A DNA stretch of 64,000 nucleotides from Anaerovibrio lipolyticus LB2005 (lineage in GTDB: Bacteria; Bacillota; Negativicutes; Selenomonadales; Selenomonadaceae). The stretch lies in contig NZ_JHYA01000007.1 of the NCBI RefSeq assembly GCF_000621545.1, positions 104,495 through 168,494 of the forward strand. Reading direction: 5' to 3'. Both the position numbers and the translations under genes were made by a program. Below the pieces are notes generated by a model. That model did no database searches and had not been told where the DNA came from. It saw only the letters and a list, made by a program, of their open reading frames with translations. The first letter of the stretch is position 1, and every line of letters begins with the position of its first letter. This document shows positions 1-8,313 of this stretch, one piece after another.

Positions 1-518
1 AGGCAGACAACCCTAATCGCAAAACCCGTTATGATTTAATAGCTGTGGAGAAAGCAGGATTGGGCCTTATAAACATAGATAGTCAGGCTCCTAATAAGGT
101 TATGGCAGAATGGCTGGCCGCTCAGGGCTTTGACTATATAAAGCCGGAGTACACCTATGGTGCTTCCAGAATAGACTTTTACATGGAGTGCCAAGGGCAA
201 AAGTATTTACTTGAGGTAAAGGGATGTACTCTTGAAAGAGATGGCATAGGATTTTTCCCCGATGCCCCTACAGAGCGTGGGGTGAAGCACATACATGAGC
301 TTATTAAGGCAAAAAAGGAAGGGTATTGGGCTGGAATTGCCTTTGTGGTGCAAATGCCTAAGGTCAGTGAGGTTCGTCCAAATATTGAAACCCATCCCGC
401 CTTTGGGGAAGCCATGGAGCAGGCAAGGGCTGCAGAAGTACAGATTTTAACACTGGGCTGCACGATAAAGCCTGATTCTTTGACAGTGGATAAAAAACGA
501 ATAAGTGGAAGTTTTTAA
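1..518 (+). CDS. sfsA: SfsA family protein (sugar fermentation stimulation homologue), 5' end cut by window
   Basis: The reading frame is open from position 3, so the gene enters from outside; the GTG at 45 is internal. About 171 residues are visible of a family usually near 230. The visible part carries the family's conserved blocks: a KTRYDL segment, VNIDSQ-like 'INIDSQAPNKV', 'YGASRIDF', 'LLEVKGCTL' and 'FFPDAPTERGVKHI'. The E-x-K of 'LLEVKGCTL' resembles a PD-(D/E)XK nuclease core and SfsA proteins have been reported to bind DNA, but the cellular role is not settled. A hairpin terminator follows directly, so this looks like the end of a transcription unit. Confidence 0.93.
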   Translation, partial: ADNPNRKTRYDLIAVEKAGLGLINIDSQAPNKVMAEWLAAQGFDYIKPEYTYGASRIDFYMECQGQKYLLEVKGCTLERDGIGFFPDAPTERGVKHIHELIKAKKEGYWAGIAFVVQMPKVSEVRPNIETHPAFGEAMEQARAAEVQILTLGCTIKPDSLTVDKKRISGSF

Positions 519-530
519 TTTTTTTCTAAT

Positions 531-573
531 TAGCCTCTAATTGCCCTGTAGGGCAAAGGGGCTATATTTATTG
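531..573 (+). terminator. Hairpin terminator after sfsA
   Basis: Two stacked arms, TAGCC(t)CT with TTGCCC on the 5' side and GGGCAA with AG(g)GGCTA on the 3' side, enclose a TGTA loop. The tail is TATTTATTG, a weak U-tract. It lies between sfsA and the secreted-protein cluster. Confidence 0.6.
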
Positions 574-611
574 TAAGGAAGTTGATGATGCTAACTAATG
601 GGGGATGAAAT

Positions 612-1796
612 ATGAGGCGGGCACTGGGTATATTTTTCATATTGGTAGTTATGGTGGTACTTCCAATGAGGATTGTATTTGCTGAAAAACCGGTTGTTTA
701 TATTCAGCCAGCCCTGACATACGAAAATTCCATCAATAAGATAAATATTGATGAGGATACCCGCCGGCAGGTGGAGCGGATAATTGGAGAAAGGCTAAAG
801 CAAATCGCTGATGCAGGGGATTTGCCCTATGAGGTCAGAGTGGCTACGGCGGATTCCTATCATAGCACCAATGAGCATATTACAGACAGTGATAAGATAT
901 TTCTTTACCCCACTATAATGGTCAGCACTTCTATAGATACAGTTAATAATAATTCACTGGAAACGGCATACACTTCAACTGTAATTGCAGGGATTTCGCT
1001 AATGTTCTGTATGCCAGAGGAAAATTTGGATATAACTAGGGTAACTGAAGACGGAAATCCGGTGAGCTTGAGGCTTTTGGGGCTAGTGCCTATGGTGGAG
1101 GCTGAAACTATAGGCCTTTCCAGATATGATCCCAGCAATGACAGATGGCAGAATATTCACAATGCTCCCATAAGCGAATGGGAAAAGACGGGAAAGTTTA
1201 TTTCCCTGGTGCGACAGATGATGAAGGATCATATCAGCTTTTCCAATATAATTGGTAATCTTAGAGATGACAAGGCAAAGCTGGGTATGGATACATATCA
1301 GGTGACAGATGTTGATATGTCCTCGGAGATGGCCAAGGAGCTATTTACAGGAAAAGAAGCTGAGGATTTAAAATTTCTGGTGGGCTACTGTTTCACATCG
1401 GCTTATCAGAAAAAGACCAAACGGGTAATGTATCCACCGGCAGTTGGCGGACAGGAGCTGGTTAACAGTATGATAAACGGAGCCTACAAGCTAAGCCTTG
1501 ACAGTGCCAATGGTAAGGTGGATGTGCATATGAGTAATCCTGGACATTCTATACGGTTGGATATATCCGGGCTGGCCAGTGAAGTAGTGGATTCAGGGAA
1601 TAACGTATACACGACTTTGCATAAGGTGTGGCTGACAAAGAGTCCAGTGGATGGCAAGGAAAAGCGGGAGCTGAGTAGATTGCATGAGAGAACAGTTAAG
1701 CTGCCACCGGGCACCAGCACCGATTCCGATGATAATCAGATTTATGCCGCGTTGCTTTTGGGACTGGCTCAGGAGCTGGGCGGGCAGGATAAATAG
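612..1796 (+). CDS. Secreted protein of unknown function, first gene of envelope cluster
   Basis: I do not recognise the family. The first 24 residues form a classical signal peptide (MRR, long hydrophobic run, cleavage after VFA before EKPVVY), so the mature protein of about 370 residues should be periplasmic or at the outer membrane. The mature N-terminus 'KPVVYIQPALTY' followed by a helix with regularly spaced charges, and later 'KIFLYPTIMVST', suggests an alpha/beta domain; no cysteine pairs or catalytic motif stand out. The C-terminus 'IYAALLLGLAQELGG' is a hydrophobic helix. It is followed after 55 nt by the FlgT/LPP20-like gene and then two more secreted proteins on the same strand without an obvious terminator, so the four genes are probably co-expressed and act together in the envelope (inference). 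Confidence 0.75.
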   Translation: MRRALGIFFILVVMVVLPMRIVFAEKPVVYIQPALTYENSINKINIDEDTRRQVERIIGERLKQIADAGDLPYEVRVATADSYHSTNEHITDSDKIFLYPTIMVSTSIDTVNNNSLETAYTSTVIAGISLMFCMPEENLDITRVTEDGNPVSLRLLGLVPMVEAETIGLSRYDPSNDRWQNIHNAPISEWEKTGKFISLVRQMMKDHISFSNIIGNLRDDKAKLGMDTYQVTDVDMSSEMAKELFTGKEAEDLKFLVGYCFTSAYQKKTKRVMYPPAVGGQELVNSMINGAYKLSLDSANGKVDVHMSNPGHSIRLDISGLASEVVDSGNNVYTTLHKVWLTKSPVDGKEKRELSRLHERTVKLPPGTSTDSDDNQIYAALLLGLAQELGGQDK

Positions 1797-1851
1797 TATG
1801 TATTGAAATAACGAGGGAAATGATAGTGGGCAGGAAAAGGATGATGGGAAT

Positions 1852-3012
1852 ATGATTAAATGCATAAAGAAAAAATGGATTATTCCTATAATGGCCTTTG
1901 GAGCATTCCTGCTTGGCGGCGGATTCCTTAATCAGCAAATTTGCTCTGCAGAAATTGTAGAGGGAGTAGCTATATATAACGGGGACGCCCAGAAGGCCAG
2001 GGAAATGGCCCTGAGAGATGCAATGAGAACCCTTTTGGAATCAAAGGTGGGCATGTATATCCGCAGCAATAGTGAGGTGGATATGGGAGTATTGGTTGTA
2101 GACAAAATAATGGCCCGTTCCACTGGATATGTTCGTATTAATAAGGTGGTATCAGAAAGCATCGAGGGTGACGTTTATGTGGTAAGGGCAGATTTGGATG
2201 CAGATGATACCAACATTGAAACAAAATATAAGGATGATGTGGCCAAGGCCATGGCGGCAGCATTGGAGCCCAGGGTGGCAAATGTGGCTGTGGTGGATTA
2301 CGGTATAGATGGAAGTATAAGGCGGGATGAACGGGCTGTGAACATTGTAGGTCAGTACCTCAGTGACATGGGAATCCAGATGGTGGAAAATGAAGGGGTG
2401 TCACAGCTGTTATCCCACAGCCTTAACCCTTATCCTTCGGATCTTAGACGAATTGCCAGAAATGATGGTGATAATGAAGCAAACTCCGTTTTGGCGGGTT
2501 CCTTGAGAGATGTAAATGTTAGTCGTGACAGTAGTGGCTATTACAAGGGCGTTGTGGAAGCAAGCTTCTCTCTTGTGGGGATTCAAAACGGATATGCCAA
2601 TAGTTATATGGAACAGTTTGTGGGGCTTGGTAAGACTGCAGATGAGGCCCTGTTTGCAGCCAGAAGGGAAGCTGCAGCCACAGCTACGGAGCATTTGGCA
2701 AGAGCAGCTCTGAAGACGATGCAGTTTGAAAATCGTGGTGGTGTAAATAACCTTAATACCACAGTGGAAATCCACGGATTGTGGGATAGGGCAAACCAAA
2801 GCGCATTTTTTAACAGTCTGTTGGAGGGAGCCAGGTGCCGAATTACCAGAGCCGGCTTTTCTGCAAATGGTGCTTACAAGGTGAAGGTTATTGCTCAGGG
2901 CTGGGAAAATCTTTATGAGCTGTCACAGGAAATAGTAAGTGCAGCAGCCAGTAATGGATTATCTCTTGTGCCTTTGGAAAGCACCACAAAAATTATTCTT
3001 CAGGTTCAGTAA
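1852..3012 (+). CDS. Secreted FlgT/LPP20-like protein
   Basis: The signal peptide has a KKK-rich start, a hydrophobic core and cleavage near ICSA/EIVEG (residue 33). Residues about 34-125 form a domain of the FlgT N-terminal/LPP20 type: an 'EG' strand, a helix with 'AREMALRDAMRTLLES', 'VGMYIRS', 'VDKIMARSTGYV' and 'VYVVRADL'. The middle part (about 135-300) has a 'NVAVVDYG' strand, an Asp/Arg-rich region and the Ala-rich helix 'TADEALFAARREAAATATEHLARAAL'. The last about 80 residues ('TTVEIHGLWDRANQSAFFNSLLEG' to 'TTKIILQVQ') form a separate alpha/beta module. In FlgT the related domains sit around the flagellar basal body or, in other LPP20-type proteins, in the outer membrane. No flagellar gene is present here, so a general outer-membrane role is more likely. 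Confidence 0.75.
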   Translation: MIKCIKKKWIIPIMAFGAFLLGGGFLNQQICSAEIVEGVAIYNGDAQKAREMALRDAMRTLLESKVGMYIRSNSEVDMGVLVVDKIMARSTGYVRINKVVSESIEGDVYVVRADLDADDTNIETKYKDDVAKAMAAALEPRVANVAVVDYGIDGSIRRDERAVNIVGQYLSDMGIQMVENEGVSQLLSHSLNPYPSDLRRIARNDGDNEANSVLAGSLRDVNVSRDSSGYYKGVVEASFSLVGIQNGYANSYMEQFVGLGKTADEALFAARREAAATATEHLARAALKTMQFENRGGVNNLNTTVEIHGLWDRANQSAFFNSLLEGARCRITRAGFSANGAYKVKVIAQGWENLYELSQEIVSAAASNGLSLVPLESTTKIILQVQ

Positions 3013-3057
3013 GTTTTTATGATGTATCATGATTGCCGTGGAAGGAGGATGGGCACC

Positions 3058-3948
3058 ATGAACAGACGCTACGTAAAAATGAAATGGCAAATATTATTTA
3101 TTTTCTTATTGATATCCTTGCTTTGCGGTATAGTTACCCATGGGGACGTCGAGGCATCACCTTTGGATGTGGTGAAGATAAGTGGTAGCGCTCCGGCAGG
3201 TATGGTTAATAAAGCCGTGGAGGATGCCAAAAAAAGAGCCGTTTTCAAGGTGCTATCCCATGAAACTAGGGCGGAAGGGGATCCCACCAGTATATTTTCA
3301 CAGATGATAGACCGATATGGCGATTACGTCAGCGACTGCAAGGTACTGAGCAGGGACACCAGTAACTCCAAAATGATGGTTATTGCTGAGGTTACTGTAA
3401 ATCATTCCAAGCTAAACAAGGATTTTCAGGAATATGTTGGAAATAAACAGGTAACAAATGATGCTATGACAGCCAGTATATTAATGAGGGCCGTGAATAC
3501 TTCAGATAATCAGGGCTTTAGTGATAGCCTTCATGAGGCATTTTATCACAGATTTAGCAATTCGGGATTTCAGACAGAGGTAGAAGATGACGATATAAGA
3601 ATTGTGAGGTCTTTATCTGATGCAGAATCCTATGGCAAATATCTTGGTTCTGTAAAAAGTCTGATAGATAATAACTCGATTATGGCAAACTTTGCTATTA
3701 TCGGTGAGGCCAGTATTGATAAGCTGGTAGCCGCTCCTGCAGGAACAGGCTATATTGCAAAATCATCAGTGAAGGTGCAGGCCTACGATTGCATGAGAAA
3801 AACAGTTTTGAATGGATTTTATGAAACCTATGAAATTCTCGCCAATACCCCTCAGGAAGCGGAAAGACTGGCCATGGAAAAGGCAGGGCTGGATGCGGCA
3901 GAGGATATTGCCAATGGCACATTGAAATATTGGCGTACACATAAATAA
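3058..3948 (+). CDS. Secreted LPP20/FlgT-domain-like protein
   Basis: The start is placed at the ATG 9 nt behind a perfect AAGGAGG (3042-3048); an ATG at 3019 would add 13 residues in front of the signal sequence and has no such site. The protein has 296 residues. A hydrophobic segment at about 10-28 followed by 'GDVEA/SPLDVV' is the export signal. The next about 90 residues repeat the layout of the neighbouring genes: 'VKISGSA', a helix 'AVEDAKKRAVFKVLS', 'FSQMIDRYGDYVSDCKVLS' and 'MMVIAEVTVN'. The remaining about 180 residues ('ASILMRAVNTSDNQGFSD' onwards, ending in the Ala/Glu helix 'EAERLAMEKAGLDAAEDIA') match nothing I know. The domain shared with the 1852 and 4010 genes indicates duplication and a joint envelope function. 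Confidence 0.72.
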   Translation: MNRRYVKMKWQILFIFLLISLLCGIVTHGDVEASPLDVVKISGSAPAGMVNKAVEDAKKRAVFKVLSHETRAEGDPTSIFSQMIDRYGDYVSDCKVLSRDTSNSKMMVIAEVTVNHSKLNKDFQEYVGNKQVTNDAMTASILMRAVNTSDNQGFSDSLHEAFYHRFSNSGFQTEVEDDDIRIVRSLSDAESYGKYLGSVKSLIDNNSIMANFAIIGEASIDKLVAAPAGTGYIAKSSVKVQAYDCMRKTVLNGFYETYEILANTPQEAERLAMEKAGLDAAEDIANGTLKYWRTHK

Positions 3949-3992
3949 AAGGTTTAAATAAGTGGTCATAAAAATAGTACATATAAATAAAA
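3935..3992 (+). repeat. Near-perfect 16-bp direct repeat across a gene junction
   Basis: GTACACATAAATAAAA at 3935-3950 (the last codons and stop of the upstream gene) recurs as GTACATATAAATAAAA at 3977-3992, with one difference in 16. It looks like a short local duplication that shaped the intergenic spacer. Confidence 0.6.
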
Positions 3993-4009
3993 AATTGGGA
4001 GGAATTTTT

Positions 4010-4786
4010 ATGAAAAAGGTATTTTCGGTAATTGTTGCTTTGGCAATGATGCTCATGGGTTGTACAGCTTTTGCGGCAACTGACATCACAGATGGGGCTA
4101 TCAAGGTTGAGGGCGTGGGTGCCCTGCAAAATCCTAATCCAGCGGCAGGCTACAGAGCCGCCAAAATGGATGCTATGCGCAATGCACTGGAGGAGGCTCA
4201 GGGAGTATATATCGATTCTGAGACTACTGTCCGGGACAGCGTTATGGCCAGTGATGTAATCAAAACCCGTATCAATGGTATGATTAAGGGAGCCAAGGTA
4301 GTCCAGAGGTATAAGGATGCTGATGGCTATCATGTAGTTATTGAGTTCCCTGTTCATGGTGCCCAGTCCCTGGCAGCAGCTGTAATGCCAGCAACTGCCA
4401 CTACTCCGGCTCCACTTCCAGCAGCCACTACATTTGTACCAGAGATTCCAGCAAGCACTGGTCCATACACAGGTCTTATCGTTGACTGCACTGGCCTTGG
4501 TCTTGAAACTGCCATGGCACCTGGTGTATTCACTGCAGATAATCAGCTGGTATACGGCAAGGCAAACTTCAGCTATGACCAGGTTGTAAACAAGGGCTAT
4601 GTGGGCTATGCCAGAAGCATCAACAGCGGTGTATCCCGTGCCGGCTCTAACCCGCTTATCGTAAGAGCGCTGTCAGTTCAGGGCTTCGTAAATCCAGTGG
4701 TATCCTCTACTGATGCAGCCAGAATTTTAAGCGAAAACCAGATAACCGGCTTCCTTGGCCAGGGCAACGTGGTATTTGTGAAATAA
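4010..4786 (+). CDS. LPP20-family secreted protein or lipoprotein
   Basis: The start is taken at the ATG behind GGGAGG (3998-4003); an upstream in-frame codon at 3962 would add 16 residues without a good ribosome site. The protein has 258 residues. The export signal MKKVFSVIVALAMMLMGCTAFAA can be read either as a lipobox (LMGC, cysteine at 18) or as a signal-peptidase I site (AFA/A), so lipidation is possible but not certain. Residues about 25-110 are the LPP20-like domain: 'IKVEGVGA', 'AAKMDAMRNALEEAQGVYIDS', 'INGMIKGAKVV' and 'YHVVIEFPV'. A Pro/Ala/Thr linker follows, then a C-terminal module with 'TGLIVDCTGLGLETAMAPGVFT' that resembles the C-terminal region of other LPP20-type proteins. 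It is the last gene of the cluster; a strong terminator follows. Confidence 0.78.
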   Translation: MKKVFSVIVALAMMLMGCTAFAATDITDGAIKVEGVGALQNPNPAAGYRAAKMDAMRNALEEAQGVYIDSETTVRDSVMASDVIKTRINGMIKGAKVVQRYKDADGYHVVIEFPVHGAQSLAAAVMPATATTPAPLPAATTFVPEIPASTGPYTGLIVDCTGLGLETAMAPGVFTADNQLVYGKANFSYDQVVNKGYVGYARSINSGVSRAGSNPLIVRALSVQGFVNPVVSSTDAARILSENQITGFLGQGNVVFVK

Positions 4787-4809
4787 AGGAATATCATCTG
4801 CAACAAACG

Positions 4810-4850
4810 AAAATGGAGGCTCTCGTGTTGTGAGCCTCCATTTTTATTTT
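4810..4850 (+). terminator. Strong, possibly bidirectional terminator
   Basis: AAAATGGAGGCTC pairs with GAGCCTCCATTTT across a 9-nt loop, with T-runs downstream and A-runs upstream. It sits between two convergent genes, so it can serve both strands. Confidence 0.9.
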
Positions 4851-4872
4851 TTACTCTATGATTGGCAGCAGG

Positions 4873-5433
4873 TCAATTACCAAGAATTATACCGCCATGA
4901 ATAAAAATAGGTGTTCCGTTGGCAGCAGTCCAAGTGGGAACCTTTGTTGACAGCTTATAAGAGGTATCTAACATGTAGGCAGTGACAAGGATGGCACTGT
5001 CCTTGATTTTGTGAAAGATTTTGCTGTCCAGTTCTACTTTATAAACCGCAAAGCTATGGGCGTCAATGGAAGAAGATGTCAGTGCCTGGGTGAAGACCAT
5101 GTTATCGGACCACTGCCAGAGCTTTTCACCGTTTTTATCAGTAATAACAAAATCATAAAGCTGTCCGTCCCGATGGCTCACACTGTAAGGCAAATCACCA
5201 CTGTTGGTAACCTTGAGCTCCATAAAAAGTGTTCCGTTACGTTTTTCAACGGTAAGCTCCTGAATAATATTATCAAATTGGATGGCGGCGTAGTTACAAT
5301 TAGTGCTTGGGACACTGGATCCGGAGCCGGACACAGGGAAGGTGATACCGATTCCCGTACCAAAGCCAGCATTAGCAATGCTGGGGATACAAATGTTAAT
5401 TGCCACTACAAGGGTCAATAAAAATTTATACAT
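4873..5433 (-). CDS. Secreted BsuPI-domain protein (putative proteinase inhibitor fold)
   Basis: The signal peptide MYKFLLTLVVAINICIPSIANA is followed by a Gly/Ser-rich stretch. The mature part contains the hallmark of the BsuPI family (intracellular proteinase inhibitor of Bacillus): 'LTVEKRNGTLFMELKVTNSGDLPYSVSHRDGQLYDFVITDKNG' then 'LWQWSDNMVFTQAL'. The family is known from a serine-protease inhibitor, but many members are uncharacterised immunoglobulin-like domains, so inhibitor activity here is only possible. An exported version with 186 residues differs from the cytoplasmic Bacillus protein. It stands alone on the minus strand, convergent with the LPP20 cluster, and reads towards the shared terminator. 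Confidence 0.72.
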   Translation of the reverse strand: MYKFLLTLVVAINICIPSIANAGFGTGIGITFPVSGSGSSVPSTNCNYAAIQFDNIIQELTVEKRNGTLFMELKVTNSGDLPYSVSHRDGQLYDFVITDKNGEKLWQWSDNMVFTQALTSSSIDAHSFAVYKVELDSKIFHKIKDSAILVTAYMLDTSYKLSTKVPTWTAANGTPIFIHGGIILGN

Positions 5434-5565
5434 AATGCATCACCTCGTGGAATATATTTTTACAACATTTTACAAAATTTTACGGTTTTAGTGAAGGAGG
5501 TTGCAGATTAAAAAATGTGATGAAATATGATGTGATGTGAGATTTTAAAAAACTTCATATTATGA

Positions 5566-5621
5566 TATACTTCTATAAGTAACCTATTAAAGGGGCTGTG
5601 GATACAGCTCCTTTGTTTTTA
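5566..5621 (+). promoter_or_regulatory. Putative promoter with attenuator-like hairpin before HD gene
   Basis: A -10 box TATACT lies at 5566-5571 with only a weak -35 (TTTTAA, 5543-5548). About 18 nt further on, AAAGGGGCTGT (5589-5599) pairs with ACAGCTCCTTT (5604-5614), followed by GTTTTTA. The only plus-strand gene this could serve is the HD gene at 5672, so the hairpin would sit in its leader. No antiterminator partner is obvious. Confidence 0.45.
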
Positions 5622-5671
5622 CTTGTAAAATTATAGAAGAATCGAATATGAATAATTAAGCGGTGATACAG

Positions 5672-6472
5672 ATGAAAGAAATTGTTAAAAGAGCCCATGT
5701 TTGGATGGATAAATACGTTAAAACCTTCTATGAGGATGATGAGGAGGTTATGCTGGGCATAAAAACCAAGGAGCTGCATACCGGGTATGTGACCTCCTAT
5801 GCCAGAGAGCTGGCACAGCATTTGCAGCTTGATGAGCATGACGTACTGTTGGCAGAGCTGGTGGGACTGTTTCATGATGTGGGACGGTTCCGTCAGTGGA
5901 AGCTGTATCGCACCTTTTCTGATGCCTTGTCAGAGGACCATGCTAATCTTGGCTTGAAGGTCATACAGGAGCTGCCATTTTTCCAGGAGTTAGGAGAGGA
6001 GGACAGGGACATTCTTCTTTTTGCCATTGGCAATCACAACAAGAAGGATATAGCTGCCCCACCAACCAAACGACATCTTCTTTTTGCCAGAATTATCCGT
6101 GATGCGGACAAGCTGGATATATTCAGGGTGCTGGAGCCGTATCTTACGGGCAAGAAAATCCAGACATTTTCCAAGATTCCTTTTGAGGATGAGAAAATGC
6201 TCTTTGCACCAGGATTTATAGATAAATTCGTCCGTGGGGAGCAGGTGGACTACAATGAAATCCGTACCAACAATGATCGCATATTGGTACGGCTTATGTG
6301 GGCCTATGATATAAATTTTGCCTGGACCATGATTCGCATTCGGGAAAAGGGCTATCTCCCACGGGTTATGGAGCATTTGCCTCAGATTGAAAAGGTGAAG
6401 GAGGGTTACGCCAAGCTAAACAGATATGTGGAGGCAAAGTGTAATTCCTCAGATTTGGATATGCTGGACTAA
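5672..6472 (+). CDS. HD-domain metal-dependent phosphohydrolase
   Basis: The start is ATG 5672, preceded by AAGCGGTGA; a GTG at 5663 is also in frame. The protein has 266 residues with the HD signature: H36 in the first helix ('KTKELHTGYV'), the metal pair H68-D69 in 'GLFHDVGRFRQW', 'EDHANLG' at about 93, 'AIGNHN' and 'IIRDADKLDIFR' carrying the last Asp. Proteins of this type hydrolyse nucleotides or phosphate esters, but the substrate cannot be told from sequence. The C-terminal about 90 residues are helical and similar to uncharacterised HD proteins of anaerobic Firmicutes. It is a single-gene unit between the convergent pair and glnS. Confidence 0.85.
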   Translation: MKEIVKRAHVWMDKYVKTFYEDDEEVMLGIKTKELHTGYVTSYARELAQHLQLDEHDVLLAELVGLFHDVGRFRQWKLYRTFSDALSEDHANLGLKVIQELPFFQELGEEDRDILLFAIGNHNKKDIAAPPTKRHLLFARIIRDADKLDIFRVLEPYLTGKKIQTFSKIPFEDEKMLFAPGFIDKFVRGEQVDYNEIRTNNDRILVRLMWAYDINFAWTMIRIREKGYLPRVMEHLPQIEKVKEGYAKLNRYVEAKCNSSDLDMLD

Positions 6473-6549
6473 GGCGGTTTACTTAAATACAGAAGGCGTG
6501 TAAAAACTCCTACTGAATAATCTCATTTTATGGTATACTTAAAGTTACT

Positions 6550-6585
6550 GATGGCCAAAGGGTCATCCCAGCCCCGTTAGTGGGG
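6550..6585 (+). other. Two tandem hairpins in the glnS leader
   Basis: GATGGCC (6550-6556) pairs with GGTCATC (6561-6567) around AAAG, and CCCC (6572-6575) pairs with GGGG (6582-6585) around GTTAGT. They lie between a putative -10 (TATACT near 6534) and the ribosome site of glnS. Neither has a U-tract, and the pattern does not match a T-box or any riboswitch I can recall. Confidence 0.45.
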
Positions 6586-6612
6586 TAAAAGAAAGAAGGA
6601 GCGATTGATTAT

Positions 6613-8289
6613 ATGGCTGAGAACACTTCTGTTGGTTCCAACTTTATACAGAATGAAATAAATGATGATTTAAAGAATGGGTACTATCCTGAGGGAGTAC
6701 ATACCCGTTTCCCGCCTGAGCCAAATGGCTATCTTCACATTGGTCATGCCAAGTCTATTTGCCTGAACTTTGGCCTTGCCAAAAATAACGGCGGTATTTG
6801 TAATCTGCGTTTTGATGACACCAATCCTGTAAAAGAGGATGTGGAATATGTAGATTCCATTCAGGAGGATATTAAATGGCTGGGCTTCAGCTGGGATGAC
6901 AGAATGTTTTTTGCTTCTGATTATTTCGGCAAGCTTTACGATTATGCTGTGGAGCTGATTAAGAAGGGTTTGGCTTATGTTGATGATCTTACCGCTGAGG
7001 AGATCCGTTCCTATCGTGGAACCCTCACTGAGCCAGGCAAGGAAAGTCCTTACCGCAATCGCAGTGTGGAGGAAAATCTGGAGCTTTTCCAGAAAATGAA
7101 GGCCGGTGAGTTTGGCGATGGTGAGAAGGTGCTTCGTGCCAAGATTGATATGTCAGCGCCTAATATTGTAATGCGTGACCCGGTTATTTATCGTATTGCC
7201 CATGTTTCCCATCATCGTACCGGGGATGAGTGGTGCATTTATCCAATGTATGACTTTGCGCATCCTCTTTCCGATGCTATTGAGGAAATAACCCATTCCG
7301 TATGTACATTGGAATTTGAGGATCACAGACCATTCTACGACTGGCTTTTGGAGGCATTGGGCTTCAAGGTCGGTGCCCGTCCTCGTCAGATTGAGTTTGC
7401 CCGTTTAAATCTTACTAATACTGTAACCTCCAAGCGCAAGCTGCGTCAGCTGGTGGAGGAGGGCTATGTGTCCGGTTGGGATGACCCTCGTATGCCTACT
7501 ATTTCTGGGCTGCGTCGTCGTGGCTACACTCCTAATTCTCTCCGCACCTTCTGTGAGGAAATTGGTGTGGCCAAGGCCAACAGCCTGGTGGATGTAGCTA
7601 TGCTGGAGCACTGTGTCCGTGATGATTTAAATAAGAACGCTGACCGTATTATGGCTGTTCTTCACCCATTGAAGGTGGTTATTACCAATTACCCAGAGGG
7701 ACAGAAGGAATTTATGGTGGCTGATAATAATCCTAATACCTCTGCCCATCGCTATGTACCATTCTCACGGGAGCTGTACATTGAGCAGGAGGATTTCATG
7801 GAGGATGCACCCAAGAAGTTCTTCCGCTTAAAGCCAGAGGGTGAGGTTCGCTTAAAGCATGGTTATATAATTAAGTGTGAGGAAGTTATTAAGGATGAGG
7901 CAGGCAATGTGGTGGAGCTTCACTGCACCTATGACCCTGAGTCCAAGACTGGCGGCGCTACTGCTAACCGCAAGGTGAAGGGTACCATTCATTGGGTATC
8001 TGCAGAGGATGCCATTGAGGCTGAGGTTCGCCTTTATGACTACCTTATTGAAACTGACGAAAATGGCGAAGTACCAGCAGATTTCCTGGCAGCTGTAAAC
8101 AAGCAGTCCTTGGAGGTTGTAGAGCACGCTCTTATTGAGCCAAGTGCCAGCTTTACCGCTGTGGGAACCCATTACCAGTTCCTGCGTACCGGTTATTTTG
8201 TAGTTGATAAGGATACCACCCCTGAAAAGCTGGTATTTAACCGTGTAGTTGGTCTGAAGGACAGCTGGGCCAAGGCCAAGAAGGGCTAA
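6613..8289 (+). CDS. glnS: Glutaminyl-tRNA synthetase
   Basis: A class I synthetase of 558 residues that charges tRNA-Gln with glutamine in an ATP-dependent reaction. The HIGH signature is exact at 42-45 in '[15 protein letters not shown]'; the KMSKS equivalent is VTSKRK at 271-276. 'FDDTNP', '[20 protein letters not shown]' and '[14 protein letters not shown]' are typical of GlnRS rather than GluRS. The C-terminal half is the two-barrel anticodon-binding region ('VADNNPN', '[21 protein letters not shown]'). The full length agrees with bacterial GlnRS. AAGGAG lies 11 nt before the ATG. It is followed by a small unknown gene and leuS on the same strand, and the leader has two hairpins that could regulate it. 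Confidence 0.97.
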   Translation: MAENTSVGSNFIQNEINDDLKNGYYPEGVHTRFPPEPNGYLHIGHAKSICLNFGLAKNNGGICNLRFDDTNPVKEDVEYVDSIQEDIKWLGFSWDDRMFFASDYFGKLYDYAVELIKKGLAYVDDLTAEEIRSYRGTLTEPGKESPYRNRSVEENLELFQKMKAGEFGDGEKVLRAKIDMSAPNIVMRDPVIYRIAHVSHHRTGDEWCIYPMYDFAHPLSDAIEEITHSVCTLEFEDHRPFYDWLLEALGFKVGARPRQIEFARLNLTNTVTSKRKLRQLVEEGYVSGWDDPRMPTISGLRRRGYTPNSLRTFCEEIGVAKANSLVDVAMLEHCVRDDLNKNADRIMAVLHPLKVVITNYPEGQKEFMVADNNPNTSAHRYVPFSRELYIEQEDFMEDAPKKFFRLKPEGEVRLKHGYIIKCEEVIKDEAGNVVELHCTYDPESKTGGATANRKVKGTIHWVSAEDAIEAEVRLYDYLIETDENGEVPADFLAAVNKQSLEVVEHALIEPSASFTAVGTHYQFLRTGYFVVDKDTTPEKLVFNRVVGLKDSWAKAKKG

Positions 8290-8313
8290 GTAAAACTAGG
8301 AAGGGATAAGACT

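Noticed and set aside
45..518. SfsA starting at GTG 45
   Set aside because: The frame is open to the window edge and the residues upstream of 45 (KTRYDL) belong to the SfsA family, so the real start is outside.
6550..6600. Known riboswitch or T-box before glnS
   Set aside because: No T-box sequence, no terminator/antiterminator pair, and the two short hairpins do not match the preQ1, guanidine, fluoride or glutamine riboswitch patterns as I recall them.
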